DNA of 26,863 nucleotides from the NCBI GenBank assembly GCA_964622325.1, contig CAZUOJ010000047.1:1-26863 (forward strand), in the 5' to 3' direction. Position 1 is the first letter of the stretch, and every line of letters begins with the position of its first letter. The position numbers and the translations under genes were made by a program. Below are positions 6,247 to 15,674 of the stretch, piece by piece. Source of the stretch: JAJFUB01 sp964622325. GTDB lineage: Bacteria > Armatimonadota > Zipacnadia > Zipacnadales > UBA11051. The notes under the pieces were generated by a model. The model did no database searches and was not told the origin of the DNA. It worked only from the letters and a program-made list of their open reading frames with translations.

Positions 6247-8238
6247 ATGTATCCTCCCGCGCTCTGGCAAATGCTGTGTCTCGTCCTGGGGCTGTATTTA
6301 GCGGCGTATGGCCCGGGCAGCTTGTTGCTAAGGCTGTTAAAGCTGCCTCTGCCTTCATTTCCGGAACGGTTGGGCGTAAGCTGCGCATTAGGGGCTGTAT
6401 TTTTGGGCTGGCTGGGCTACATTGCTGTGCGCCTTGGCGCGCCGGCACTGGCCTGGGGAAGCGGCTGGGCAGCTATTGTGCTGGGCATTATGATGGCAGC
6501 TATAGAGTGGAGGCAGGGCCGGGAAAGCTGTGATATGGCGCCCCGGGATCGCGCCCTCTTGCTGTTGGGAGTCCTTGTGGGCCTGGGCTTTGCGGCCGGG
6601 ATGAATTATTGGCAGCTTTCCTACAATGCGGATGGGAGCTTGTCGGGCCGATTTGTTTGGCCAGACGCGCTGTATCGCAATGCTGTGTTCAGTCGCTTGA
6701 TGGCGATGGATAAGCATTTAGAATGGCCGTGGCTGGCTGGCGAGCCTCTCAAAGGGATGTCGCTTTTCCGTTTTACGGCGCTTGTGCCGATATTTAAAGC
6801 TCTGGGCTTAACAAGCGCCGCTTATCAAATCGCTTCGCTATGGATTGGGCTCTTTGGCGTTCCTGTAGCGGCCTGCGCCGCGTACGCCTTGTTCCGTGCT
6901 TTCGGCGCCAATCAGCTTATCAGCGCTGTGGCTGTTTTATTAACAGGGATATTGGGCAATCCGCGCTGGCTCTTCAACGAGCGCTTTGCCCATTCTCCAG
7001 CGCTGCATTGGGCCGGGCAGGATGTCTTTGCCCTCTCCGTGCCTGTTTTTTTCACTACATTAGCCCTTATTGTGTTGACGCTTCGGGCAGGGAATAAAGC
7101 CGCTTTGCCGCTGGCGATATTGATGCTCATCTCCGGAATGGGGCATATTCCCTGGCTGGGCCTGGCCATTTATGCTGCTCTTCCCCTCTATTGTCTTTGG
7201 GCGCTGGCGCGGCGCCACAATTATCCTGCCGCCCTGGCTTTAACAGGCGCCGCACTGGCAGGCCTGGCGGTGCTTAAATTGCTGATGGGCAGCGGCACGG
7301 CGCAAAATGCGTTTTGGGCAGCGCTGGGGCCCTCGCCGACGATTCGACAGCTTAGCTGGGCGTTTCCGTTTCTGGAAGAGCCGCTACGGCCGCTGCTGGC
7401 GGAAATGTCTCCGGCGGCTCTGTTAAAGCTTGTTAAATTTCTTGCTGTGTATGCTGTGGCTGTGGGATTTTATCTCGCAGGAAGCATGTGGATTCGCCTG
7501 CTGATTGTGCCGTATGCTTATCGTTTTCCCTGGCGACGCTTGGCCGAGCCAGAATATGCCTTCGGGCTGTGCCTGATTGTTGCCGGGACGCTGCTTTCGT
7601 CCCTTGTCAATTTTAATCGCTTAGCCTACGAGGGCGCGCAATATGATGTGTATCGTGTTCTCTGGCCAGCGTTGAGCCTGGCCAATCTCGCCTTGGCCTG
7701 GCTGCTTGTCGAAAAATGGGCCTGTTTGCGGCGCCGCTGGGGGCTACTTTTGCTGCTTGTTTTGTTGTTTTACGGCTCCTGGGAAAACACGCAGCTTGTG
7801 TATTGGGCTCGTGTGAGCCTCCCCGCTGCGACTATTTCTGCTGAGGATATGCAAGCATTGCGCTATGTGGCGGCCCATGCCCAAGCTTCTGAGATTGTGT
7901 TTATCAATCCGCGCCGGCCATTTGAGCCAGGATATGCAGGACACAATTGGGGCTATATATCCGGGCTTTTGCCTGTACGCGTCTGGCTGGATAATGAAGA
8001 TATGGCGCGTAAATTTGGCCAAAGAGAGCTGTGGGAGCAGCGCTGGGCAGAAGCAGAAAAAGCAATGTCAGGCCCGCCCGAAGAGCTGGCGCAATTTATG
8101 GAGCGTCATGGCATTAGCTGGCTGATCGCGCAAGAGGAACATTTAGCGAAGCAGGCACAGGCGGCAGGCCTTGAAGAGGCTTTCCGCAGCGGCAATGTGG
8201 CTGTGTTTCGTGTATCCGCAGCCAGCTTTGCCCAATAA
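6247..8238 (+). CDS. Polytopic membrane protein, possibly GT-C-type glycosyltransferase-like
   Basis: A 663-residue integral membrane protein with roughly 12-14 hydrophobic segments spread over residues 5-515, then a soluble C-terminal part of about 145 residues. A long loop after the fourth helix (about 120-175) contains YNADGSL, WPDALYRNAVF and DKHLEWPW. Early acidic loops followed by many helices and an extracytoplasmic tail are typical of GT-C glycosyltransferase-like proteins that use lipid-linked sugars. I cannot name a family with confidence. An in-frame stop at 6220 limits the start; the ATG at 6247 has only a weak purine run upstream, and the ATG at 6271 is an alternative. Only 25 bases separate it from the next gene, so the two are probably cotranscribed. 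Confidence 0.75.
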   Translation: MYPPALWQMLCLVLGLYLAAYGPGSLLLRLLKLPLPSFPERLGVSCALGAVFLGWLGYIAVRLGAPALAWGSGWAAIVLGIMMAAIEWRQGRESCDMAPRDRALLLLGVLVGLGFAAGMNYWQLSYNADGSLSGRFVWPDALYRNAVFSRLMAMDKHLEWPWLAGEPLKGMSLFRFTALVPIFKALGLTSAAYQIASLWIGLFGVPVAACAAYALFRAFGANQLISAVAVLLTGILGNPRWLFNERFAHSPALHWAGQDVFALSVPVFFTTLALIVLTLRAGNKAALPLAILMLISGMGHIPWLGLAIYAALPLYCLWALARRHNYPAALALTGAALAGLAVLKLLMGSGTAQNAFWAALGPSPTIRQLSWAFPFLEEPLRPLLAEMSPAALLKLVKFLAVYAVAVGFYLAGSMWIRLLIVPYAYRFPWRRLAEPEYAFGLCLIVAGTLLSSLVNFNRLAYEGAQYDVYRVLWPALSLANLALAWLLVEKWACLRRRWGLLLLLVLLFYGSWENTQLVYWARVSLPAATISAEDMQALRYVAAHAQASEIVFINPRRPFEPGYAGHNWGYISGLLPVRVWLDNEDMARKFGQRELWEQRWAEAEKAMSGPPEELAQFMERHGISWLIAQEEHLAKQAQAAGLEEAFRSGNVAVFRVSAASFAQ

Positions 8239-8263
8239 TCAAGGATTATGATGGAGGAAAAAT

Positions 8264-11200
8264 ATGAGCGCACGTTTTTTGACATTCATTCTCTGCCTGT
8301 TAATGTGGATGGGCGGGAATGTTTCCGTGTGGGCGCAAAACATCGATAGCGATGGAGATGGGCTGCCGGATGCGATAGAAAAGCAGCTGGGCACGGATCC
8401 GCGCTTTGCGGAACAGCTGACATTAGTCGCTACAGACAAAACAAAAGCGGAAGGAGATGCCGTGGGGCAGGATAATTATGCGCCGGGCCTGGATATTATG
8501 GCCGTGTATTTGGGGAATGTGGCGAGCAATCGTTATCTTTGGCGTGTGGATTTTGTCGATACATATATTCCGGACAATTCTGGGCTGATTATTTATGTGT
8601 ACGGCGATGAAAATCCCCGCACGGGGCGCCCGGATATGGGCTGCGAATATATGCTTGTGTGCAGTCAGGGCGTCGGCACAACACGAGCCTTTTCGGCTGA
8701 TGGCCGCGAAACGGCAGAGCCGTTGCGTGTGGCAATTTGGGGCAAGAGCCTGTATTTATGTGCCGATCTGACATTTCAGCAGCAGGAGGGGAAAGCCGTA
8801 GGAGCGTTTTCAGTGCTCCATGAGACGAAAAATCCTTACAAGATGGTGGACACAGTGGGGCTGACAAAATTTGCCGTGGAGGGGGAGAGCATGCGCGAGA
8901 AAATCATTCTGCCAAGCGATTTGACAGACAGCCGGAATATGCGCGTCACATGGGGATTTCGTCTGCTGGAGAGCCTCAAAAAGCAGCCCCAGAACATCGT
9001 CCTGCATCCTTGGGAGGGCCAGCTGCAGGGCTATGAGCTGAATATACAGACAGAATATGTGAATCGGCATGTCACTTGTACAGGCCGAGGGCCCTACAGC
9101 GTTACAGTGCGTTGCCCCAAAAGCGGCCGTTATTATGTGGGCTTTATCACATATCAATCCTCTGGGCGCAAAAATATCGTGTTGAGTGTGGATAATCAGG
9201 AAATCGGCGTGGCTGTGGCTAAGGAGCAGAATAATCGCGAATGTTTATTCTTTACGGATAAGCCCTATGAGCTGAAGGAGGGGCAGGCCATCCGTCTGGA
9301 GGCTGTTGCCGGGACGCCGCTTGTGGAGGAGATTTTGCTTTTGCCCCAGGCTCCCCCTGTAGCAAAATTGCCGCGTCAGATCCTGTATTTACAAGCGCGC
9401 CCGGCGCTGACGCTGGGAGGCCGCCTTGTGGGCGAAATAACATTTGTCACAACATGGCCCACAATTTGCCGTGTGCAATACGCAAAGAGGACGCTGGAAG
9501 AGGAAGAGCCGCTGGCAAATCATCGTTTTTGGCTGCCAGATATTAAGCCCGGCGAAAAATACGACATTACAGTGGAAGCGCGCACGCCCGAAGGGGAAAG
9601 CCTTCGTCAGCAAACATCCTTCGTGGCGGCAATTCAGCCTCCGCAAGGAAATGTGCGTCAGGCCAATTTGCCCTTGACGCTCAAAAATCCCTATCCTTTT
9701 GCCTTAAAACAATGGCCTGTGACACAGGGCGTGCCCTTCCCTCAAGGCGCACTAGTATCCCCAGATCATCTGAAGCTGCTGGACGCCAGCGGCCGCGAGC
9801 TCCCTTTGCAAGCGACTGTATTATGCTTCTGGCCGGATTATTCCATTAAATGGGCCTTGCTGGATTTCCAAACGGATTTAGCGCCCCAACAAACAATCCC
9901 ATTGACATTGCAATATGGCACAGCCGTGCGGCGCACGCCGATTGCCCAGCCCATTCAAATCACGGAAAGCGCAGAGGCGTTGACAATCAACACAGGAAAG
10001 CTGCTTGTGCAATTGCCACGGCATAAGGCCGCCGGGCTGGGGAAAATCTGGCTGGATCTGAACGGGGATGGGCAATTTACGGAGGAAGAAATCATCTCCA
10101 CGGGCGGAGAGAGCGTGATGTATGCTGCCGGAAAAGCGGGCGAAAAAGAGCCCGCCACGACGCGTCTTATGCGGGCAGGGCCCCTGCATTGTGTCGTGCG
10201 CGTGGATAGCGCTCAGAAAGGACAACAGGCAGCATTAGGCGAGCAATTAGAATTGCATTTTTATGCGGGGAAAGCTTTTGTGGGCGTGTATCATACTTTT
10301 ACAAATATGAATACAGCCCAGCGATTTTCGGCCTTAGAGGGGCTGTATTTGCGGCAACAATTACAGCTTAACGGCAATGTCAAAGGGCAATTTGGCGCCT
10401 TAGCCCCTGCCCCGGGCCAGCCGGCAGAAGCCCAGCCTTTGCAAGGGGAAGCCACATTGTGGCAGGGCTTTGATGATGCCTATCGGCTTACGGGCCTGGG
10501 GCCGGAAAAAACAGGAAAGCGGGCAGCGAATTGGGCTGATATCACAGGCACAAAAGCTGGCGTAACAGTGGCCATGCGCTATTTTTGGCAACATTATCCG
10601 AAGTCTTTTACGATTTCTCCCGATTCTGTCTCGATTGGGATTATGCCGCGTTTTGCGCCTGGAACATACAAAATCAGCAAAGAGGGCGAATGGGAAGACA
10701 AACTTTATTATTATCTTAAGGACGATGCATACAAGCTCAAAGCAGGCGTAAGCAAACGGCATGAAATGCTATTTGTCTTTCATGGCCCTGAGGAAGCGGC
10801 CGCCGCGGCGGAAGCGGCCGCGTTTGAGGAGCCGCCTTTGCTTGTAGCAGATAAGAATTATTATTGTGCGTCCAAGGCGTTTGGCGACATTCAGCCGGCG
10901 AGTCCCGAGCTAGGCGGGATTTTCCTCACATACGAGCGGAATGTGGAGAAAGCCTTAGGGGAATATCTGCGCAATCGCGAGAATGGGCGTGAATATGGGA
11001 TGCTGAATTTTGGCGACTGGTGGGGCGAGCGCGGCCGCAATTGGGGCAACATCGAATATGACACACAATATGCCTTTTATCTGCAATTTGTCCGCAGCGG
11101 CGATGAGCGTTTCTTCCGCCTGGCGGAACAGGCGGCCCGGCACAATCGGGATGTAGATATGGTGTGGGCAGGCGATAAACACAATGTAGGCAAAGTCTAT

Positions 11201-13303
11201 GCCCATTGCATTGGCCACACCGGGGATTATTACGATCATCCCATCAACGATCAGGGCACCCCTTACGGCGGCTTTACTGTATCTCATAGCTGGTGCGAGG
11301 GCTATCTGGCGGATTATTTTCTTACGGGAGATTTGCGTGGCTTAGAGGCGGCGGCGTTGCTGACGGATGCTTATGATGGGGCTTATTTGAATAATTATGA
11401 TTATCAGAATTGCCGCACTAATGGCTGGCATTTTATCTTGACAATGGGAATGTATCGCGCCACCAGCGATCCATATTATTTGAATGCGGCGCGGATTATT
11501 CTGGAGCGCACAAAGGAGCGTGAGGCGCCTGGCGGGGGCTGGATCCGGGAAATGATGCCAGGCCATTGCTATTGTCTGCCGCGCCATCGGGGCGAAGCCG
11601 CCTTTATGCTGGGCATTTTGCTCTCGGGATTGCGGGATTACAACGCCGTGGCGCAGGATCCTGATGTGGATCGGATGATTGCTGACGGGGCGCTCTGGAT
11701 GATTCGCCATTGCTGGATCCCCGAACGCAAAGCCATGCGCTATACAAGCTGTCCTGTCAGCAGCGTGGGCACAGGGCTCAGCGCCCTGGAGACAGAAGGC
11801 ATTATGCACGGCTATATGTTGCGCCAAGACAAAACGCTGGGCGAAGTCGCCAAGCTCGGCACTGTCGAGGCTATTCGGAACATCAGCGGATTTGGCAAGA
11901 GCTTTACACAACAGATTCGCCGCATGCCGGCAATCCTGTATCAATTTGCGCAGATTGATCTGGATAATTACAATTTTTCGCCGGGACAACGCGTGCGCTT
12001 GTTGTTACGTTCCTCTGTAGCTCGGGGCTTTATGATTACATTACGTCCCCGCGGCCCGGGCGCTTTGGGCGGCAAAGCTGTTTTAACAAGGGAAGGACAG
12101 CTCGTGGCCGAAGCCGCCCTGAATCAACGCCCGGCTGTGATAATGGAAGTTCCTGCTGGCACAGGCGCAGGCCTGTATATATTGGAGCTGGATATCGCCG
12201 GCGCAGCGCCGTGGGATGTCGATAGCGACATAGAGAAAGTCATTGTGGATGTCAGCCAGCCGACATGCTTGGGCCCCGGCGTGCGCGTGCCCGCCTACAT
12301 GCTTTATATTCCTCCCGCGAGCTCCACACAAATTATTTTGCGTGGCTTGCGGGGCGGGGCCTTTGAGGCCGAATTGCGGGCGCCCTCGGGCAAAACAGCC
12401 CGCCTGGCTTTTTCCCAAAAGGAAAGCGTGCTGCGAGCCGATCCTGCCGCGGGCTTTGCCGGATTGTGCGAGCTTCGTGTGACGAAATGTCCAGGCGCAT
12501 TCTCTCTCCAGATCAAAGGGCCGATGCCGTATCTGAGCTATTGGCCCAGCCAGATGTTTGCGCCCGGCGAGCCTGTGGCGGCTTTTGCTGTCAGGGGCAA
12601 TTTTGGGCCTGGCGGCAGCCGTGAAGCCCTGTTTGACGCCTCGCCCACGCAAGATCTGGATAATGACATTGTTCGCTATGAATGGGATTTCGGCGATGGC
12701 CAAAAAGGCGAAGGGAAAACAGTCCGCCACACATACGCCCAGGGCGGCAGCTACACAGTTACCTTAAAAGTGACAGATAAGCTGGGGCTGACAGCCTCTT
12801 GCCAGCGAACTATCACAATGCCTGAGGACTGGATATTAGCCCTGGATCCCCGGAAATCTGTAATTATGGAGGCGGAGAATTTCAGCAGTCAGGGCCTAGG
12901 GAATGTGGAAATCACACAGCGCCTTGGCAGCATGGGAAATATGATTACAAAATGGGAAGCCTCCTTCGGGCATTGGCTGGAATGGACATTTGACATTCCC
13001 GAAGCGGGCGCGTATTACATCATATTGCGCTATTGCACAGGCTCCGAGAAAGCCTGGCGGGAATTGCGCCTGGATGGACAAATTCCAACGGAAAGCTGCG
13101 AGCGGCTTGTCCTGCCCCATACAGGCGGATTCAGCACCTCCAGCGACAATTGGCGTTATTTTCGTGTGCCTGCCCGGCCTGAAGGCGCGTCTTCCGATCC
13201 GCCGGCTGTTTTTGCCTTGAGCGCCGGCAAACATGTTTTGCGTCTCACGAATCTGGGCGGGGGCCTGGGGCTGGATCAAATCATTCTGCAGCGGGCAGAA
13301 TGA
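8264..13303 (+). CDS. Giant secreted exo-rhamnogalacturonan-lyase-like (PcRGLX/YetA, PL26-type) protein with PKD and carbohydrate-binding modules
   Basis: A 1679-residue secreted protein. The signal peptide ends near VWA-QN (about residue 25) and is followed at once by a calcium-binding thrombospondin-3-type repeat, DSDGDGLPDAIE. Residues about 60-370 look like CBM9/DOMON-type and other beta domains, and about 375-455 like fibronectin III. From about 467 (NLPLTLKNPYPFALKQWP) to about 1225 it resembles the PcRGLX/YetA family (PL26): an N-terminal beta barrel, then an alpha/alpha toroid with DWWGERGRNWGN and EYDTQYAFYLQF near 918-945. A PKD domain follows (about 1460-1519, YEWDFGDGQ), then a CBM6/35-like module (about 1533-1679, MEAENFSS). 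PL26 enzymes release unsaturated disaccharide units from rhamnogalacturonan I. Catalytic residues were not verified. GGAGG lies 7 bases before the ATG. It probably shares an operon with the membrane protein. Confidence 0.72.
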   Translation: MSARFLTFILCLLMWMGGNVSVWAQNIDSDGDGLPDAIEKQLGTDPRFAEQLTLVATDKTKAEGDAVGQDNYAPGLDIMAVYLGNVASNRYLWRVDFVDTYIPDNSGLIIYVYGDENPRTGRPDMGCEYMLVCSQGVGTTRAFSADGRETAEPLRVAIWGKSLYLCADLTFQQQEGKAVGAFSVLHETKNPYKMVDTVGLTKFAVEGESMREKIILPSDLTDSRNMRVTWGFRLLESLKKQPQNIVLHPWEGQLQGYELNIQTEYVNRHVTCTGRGPYSVTVRCPKSGRYYVGFITYQSSGRKNIVLSVDNQEIGVAVAKEQNNRECLFFTDKPYELKEGQAIRLEAVAGTPLVEEILLLPQAPPVAKLPRQILYLQARPALTLGGRLVGEITFVTTWPTICRVQYAKRTLEEEEPLANHRFWLPDIKPGEKYDITVEARTPEGESLRQQTSFVAAIQPPQGNVRQANLPLTLKNPYPFALKQWPVTQGVPFPQGALVSPDHLKLLDASGRELPLQATVLCFWPDYSIKWALLDFQTDLAPQQTIPLTLQYGTAVRRTPIAQPIQITESAEALTINTGKLLVQLPRHKAAGLGKIWLDLNGDGQFTEEEIISTGGESVMYAAGKAGEKEPATTRLMRAGPLHCVVRVDSAQKGQQAALGEQLELHFYAGKAFVGVYHTFTNMNTAQRFSALEGLYLRQQLQLNGNVKGQFGALAPAPGQPAEAQPLQGEATLWQGFDDAYRLTGLGPEKTGKRAANWADITGTKAGVTVAMRYFWQHYPKSFTISPDSVSIGIMPRFAPGTYKISKEGEWEDKLYYYLKDDAYKLKAGVSKRHEMLFVFHGPEEAAAAAEAAAFEEPPLLVADKNYYCASKAFGDIQPASPELGGIFLTYERNVEKALGEYLRNRENGREYGMLNFGDWWGERGRNWGNIEYDTQYAFYLQFVRSGDERFFRLAEQAARHNRDVDMVWAGDKHNVGKVYAHCIGHTGDYYDHPINDQGTPYGGFTVSHSWCEGYLADYFLTGDLRGLEAAALLTDAYDGAYLNNYDYQNCRTNGWHFILTMGMYRATSDPYYLNAARIILERTKEREAPGGGWIREMMPGHCYCLPRHRGEAAFMLGILLSGLRDYNAVAQDPDVDRMIADGALWMIRHCWIPERKAMRYTSCPVSSVGTGLSALETEGIMHGYMLRQDKTLGEVAKLGTVEAIRNISGFGKSFTQQIRRMPAILYQFAQIDLDNYNFSPGQRVRLLLRSSVARGFMITLRPRGPGALGGKAVLTREGQLVAEAALNQRPAVIMEVPAGTGAGLYILELDIAGAAPWDVDSDIEKVIVDVSQPTCLGPGVRVPAYMLYIPPASSTQIILRGLRGGAFEAELRAPSGKTARLAFSQKESVLRADPAAGFAGLCELRVTKCPGAFSLQIKGPMPYLSYWPSQMFAPGEPVAAFAVRGNFGPGGSREALFDASPTQDLDNDIVRYEWDFGDGQKGEGKTVRHTYAQGGSYTVTLKVTDKLGLTASCQRTITMPEDWILALDPRKSVIMEAENFSSQGLGNVEITQRLGSMGNMITKWEASFGHWLEWTFDIPEAGAYYIILRYCTGSEKAWRELRLDGQIPTESCERLVLPHTGGFSTSSDNWRYFRVPARPEGASSDPPAVFALSAGKHVLRLTNLGGGLGLDQIILQRAE

Positions 13304-13354
13304 ACAAACATAAAGCAAGCTGCCGTTTTGATAGAGGCTTTATCGGAGAAGCGT

Positions 13355-13438
13355 GCCTTCAATAGCTGAAGGCAATATGTCCTGGCCCGCCTGTAAATGA
13401 GCATAAACGGCGTACAATTGCGCCCGGCGAAAGCGCAA
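13355..13438. other. Two hairpins between convergent genes
   Basis: GCCTTCA (13355-13361), loop ATAGC, TGAAGGC (13367-13373) is a perfect 7-bp stem. TTGCGC (13418-13423), 9-base loop, GCGCAA (13433-13438) is a 6-bp stem. They lie between the ends of the lyase-like gene and the UPF0210 gene. Neither has a convincing T run, so they may be weak or factor-dependent termination sites for the two converging transcripts. Confidence 0.35.
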
Positions 13439-13484
13439 AAAGCAACAGGACGTCAATGAAGCGTTTTCGTGAGGCGAGCGGCTT

Positions 13485-14849
13485 TTAATTTCTTATGCCC
13501 TGCGTCGGCGCGGGAATGCGGCCGCCGCGACGGACAAAACGGCTGCTGTCAAAGCGATTAATGGGCATGACAGGCGCCCGCCCCAGCAGCCCGCCAAATT
13601 CCACCATATCGCCGACATTTTTCCCCGGAACCGGAATAATACGCACGGCTGTTGTTTTGTTGTTAATCACGCCAATGGCAATTTCGTCCGCAATCAGAGC
13701 CGCAATCGTGGAGGCAGGCGTATCCCCGGGCACTGCAATCATATCCAGGCCCACAGAGCAAACGGCTGTCATGGCTTCGAGCTTTTCCAGGGACAGAGCG
13801 CCGGCCTCAACGGCCTCAATCATTCCCAAATCTTCGCTCACAGGAATAAAGGCGCCGCTGAGGCCGCCCGCATATGATGTGGCCATCAAGCCGCCTTTTT
13901 TGACGGCATCGTTGAGCAACGCCAGCGCCGCCGTGCTGCCAGCCGCGCCGCATTTTTCCAAGCCCATTTCCTCCAGAATATGCGCCACGCTGTCCCCGAC
14001 AGCGGATGTGGGCGCCAAAGACAAATCTACAATGCCAAAGGGCACGCCCAGACGCTTCGAAGCTTCTTGCGCCACAAGCTGTCCCATCCGTGTAATTTTG
14101 AAAGCTGTTTTCTTTACAGTTTCCGCCACAACGCCCAGATCAGCTTCTGGCACTTTTTCCAGCGCTCGCTTCACAACGCCAGGCCCGCTGACGCCCACAT
14201 TGAGGCAACATTCCGGCTCGCCAGGCCCATGAAACGCCCCCGCCATAAAAGGATTGTCTTCTGTAGCATTGGCAAAGACAACAAGCTTGGCGCAGCCCAC
14301 GCCGCCCTCGGCGGCCGTCAATTGCGCTGTCTGGACAATAATTTCGCCCATCTGCGCCACGGCATCCATATTTATTCCAGCGCGTGTCGTGGCCACATTG
14401 ACAGAGGAGCAAACAATTCGTGTTTGCGCCAGAGCCTGCGGAATGGCCTCCAAAAGCGCCTTATCGCCTGTCGTAAAGCCTTTGTGAACAAGCGCTGAAA
14501 AGCCGCCAATGAAATCCACGCCAACAGCCTGCGCAGCCTCGTCTAGCGTCTGGGCCAAAGCCAGGAAATCAGCAGCGGAATGCCCATCCGCGATGAGAGC
14601 TATTGGCGTGACAGAAATGCGTTTGTTGATAATGGGAATGCCTAATTCGGCCGCCAGCTCCTCCGCCACGGGGACGAGATTGCGGGCCAGCCGGACAATT
14701 TTGTTAAATACAAGCTCGCGCATGCGGGCAAGGCAGCGATCGGCACAATCCCTGAGCGAAATGCCCATTGTAATCGTACGGATGTCCAGATTTTCCTCCT
14801 CAATCATTTGCAGCGTTTCCAGGATTTCTGCCGTATGAAAAAGACGCAT
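13485..14849 (-). CDS. UPF0210 (DUF711) family protein
   Basis: A 454-residue protein, the normal length for UPF0210, a broadly conserved bacterial and archaeal family of unknown function whose fold is related to glycyl-radical enzymes. Matching segments run from the N-terminus (EILETLQMIEEENLDIRTIT) through DIRTITMGISLRDC, NKRISVTPIA, FIGGFSALVHKG, CSSVNVATTRAGINMDAV and VVFANATEDNPFMAGAFHG to GLDMIAVPGDTPASTIAALI. The ATG at 14849 has GGGAG 8-9 bases upstream. In many genomes this gene sits beside a small ACT-domain UPF0237 gene; none is seen here, and the upstream neighbour is instead a secreted CARDB-like protein with its own terminator. The gene contains only two GGT/ACC trinucleotides in 1365 bases. 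Confidence 0.93.
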   Translation of the reverse strand: MRLFHTAEILETLQMIEEENLDIRTITMGISLRDCADRCLARMRELVFNKIVRLARNLVPVAEELAAELGIPIINKRISVTPIALIADGHSAADFLALAQTLDEAAQAVGVDFIGGFSALVHKGFTTGDKALLEAIPQALAQTRIVCSSVNVATTRAGINMDAVAQMGEIIVQTAQLTAAEGGVGCAKLVVFANATEDNPFMAGAFHGPGEPECCLNVGVSGPGVVKRALEKVPEADLGVVAETVKKTAFKITRMGQLVAQEASKRLGVPFGIVDLSLAPTSAVGDSVAHILEEMGLEKCGAAGSTAALALLNDAVKKGGLMATSYAGGLSGAFIPVSEDLGMIEAVEAGALSLEKLEAMTAVCSVGLDMIAVPGDTPASTIAALIADEIAIGVINNKTTAVRIIPVPGKNVGDMVEFGGLLGRAPVMPINRFDSSRFVRRGGRIPAPTQGIRN

Positions 14850-14927
14850 ATCTTTCTCCCTGCCTTACGCAAAATATTTTCCCCGTGGCGATAAATTAAT
14901 TTTCTCGTTGATAAGCATCTTCCCCCT

Positions 14928-14933
14928 ATTATA
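14928..14933 (-). promoter_or_regulatory. Candidate -10 box for the UPF0210 gene
   Basis: The minus strand reads a consensus TATAAT here, 78 bases upstream of the ATG and just downstream of the preceding gene's terminator, where a new promoter is expected. The -35 position at 17-bp spacing (14951-14956, TTTTTG) is a poor match, so this is tentative. Confidence 0.35.
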
Positions 14934-14951
14934 GAAATTCCTGCCTGCCCC

Positions 14952-14983
14952 AAAAATAGGGCTGTGGATTTCTCCACAGCCCT
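14952..14983 (-). terminator. Rho-independent terminator of the CARDB-like gene
   Basis: The stem AGGGCTGTGGA (14958-14968) and TCCACAGCCCT (14973-14983) is a perfect 11-bp pair with a 4-base loop. On the minus strand it is followed by ATTTTTG, so it ends leftward transcription about 90 bases after the stop of the secreted protein gene. On the plus strand no T run follows directly. Confidence 0.88.
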
Positions 14984-15071
14984 GAGGCACATTAAATTTT
15001 TATAATCAACTTACAATAGAGCAAAAATGTGAATGGCGCGAAGCGCAATCGCCTGGCTTGCTTGCTTTTGC

Positions 15072-15575
15072 CTAACGATAAACACGCGGGAATGTGGCCT
15101 GCGTGTTCAGGGGCACAATAAGACAATTGTTTCCTTCGCTGCGCTCGCTTATGGCGCCCAGCTGATTAGCTGTTGTGGGAAAATCTGCTGTAACGAAAAT
15201 GAACATCTTGGCGTATATGCGATCCGTGGAGAATGTCACGACAGCCTGGCTCCCCGCCATGAGGGGAGGCGTGTTGACTTCTCCCATCACAATGGCCTGC
15301 ATAGGCTGATCTGTGCGTGTCAATACATAGGCAATCAGCCCTGTTTTTGTCGCAGCGGCATTCGCTGTGCCAATATTGGCAACTGTGATTTTAAAAGTGT
15401 AAGTGGGGAACTCCACGGCCCCGCCTCGGGATACTTCCACTTGTTTGACGACGAGATCCGGCCGGATAACTTCCAGAGGCCCCGAGGGAACTGGCGAGAT
15501 GCCGCCGCCCTCTGCTGACATCACGACGGAGGCACACAGCACGACAACGCCCAATACAGCCACTGCCCTACGCAT
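15072..15575 (-). CDS. Small secreted CARDB-like protein
   Basis: A 167-residue protein with an N-terminal signal peptide (MRRAVAVLGVVVLCASVVMS, likely cut near residue 20). It is followed by a segment typical of CARDB-type immunoglobulin-like beta domains: PDLVVKQVEVS, then FKITVANIGTANA, and a later VVTFSTDRI strand. CARDB domains are cell-adhesion-like modules usually found as parts of large surface proteins; a single free copy is less common. It has a near-consensus promoter, a full AAAGGAGGT ribosome binding site and a strong terminator, so it forms its own, probably well-expressed, transcription unit. Function unknown; a small envelope or extracellular structural protein is one possibility. 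Confidence 0.78.
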   Translation of the reverse strand: MRRAVAVLGVVVLCASVVMSAEGGGISPVPSGPLEVIRPDLVVKQVEVSRGGAVEFPTYTFKITVANIGTANAAATKTGLIAYVLTRTDQPMQAIVMGEVNTPPLMAGSQAVVTFSTDRIYAKMFIFVTADFPTTANQLGAISERSEGNNCLIVPLNTQATFPRVYR

Positions 15576-15582
15576 TTTTACG

Positions 15583-15591
15583 ACCTCCTTT
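15583..15591 (-). promoter_or_regulatory. Full-consensus ribosome binding site of the CARDB-like gene
   Basis: The minus strand reads AAAGGAGGT 7 bases before the ATG at 15575. It is one of the few places in the window that keeps a GGT trinucleotide, as the Shine-Dalgarno consensus would require. Confidence 0.85.
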
Positions 15592-15642
15592 GCTTAATTG
15601 TGAACAGCAGAGCCAGGCGGCGTCGGCCAATTCACAAAACAT

Positions 15643-15671
15643 ATTATACAAAACTTCAGAAAAAATGTAAA
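15643..15671 (-). promoter_or_regulatory. Near-consensus sigma-70-type promoter of the CARDB-like gene
   Basis: On the minus strand TTTACA (15666-15671) is followed after exactly 17 bases by TATAAT (15643-15648). The -10 box is perfect and the -35 box matches 5 of 6 positions. Transcription should start near 15636, giving a leader of about 60 bases. The DNA upstream of the -35 box (15672-15705) is very A/T-rich, like an UP element. Confidence 0.8.
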
Positions 15672-15674
15672 TAC

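Noticed and set aside
11342..12730. Two 215-residue minus-strand open frames inside the lyase-like gene
   Set aside because: They are antisense shadows of a continuous gene with recognisable domains; they lack ribosome binding sites and family motifs.
13980..14498. Plus-strand open frames opposite the UPF0210 gene
   Set aside because: The minus-strand frame matches a well-conserved family over its full length; the others are shadows.
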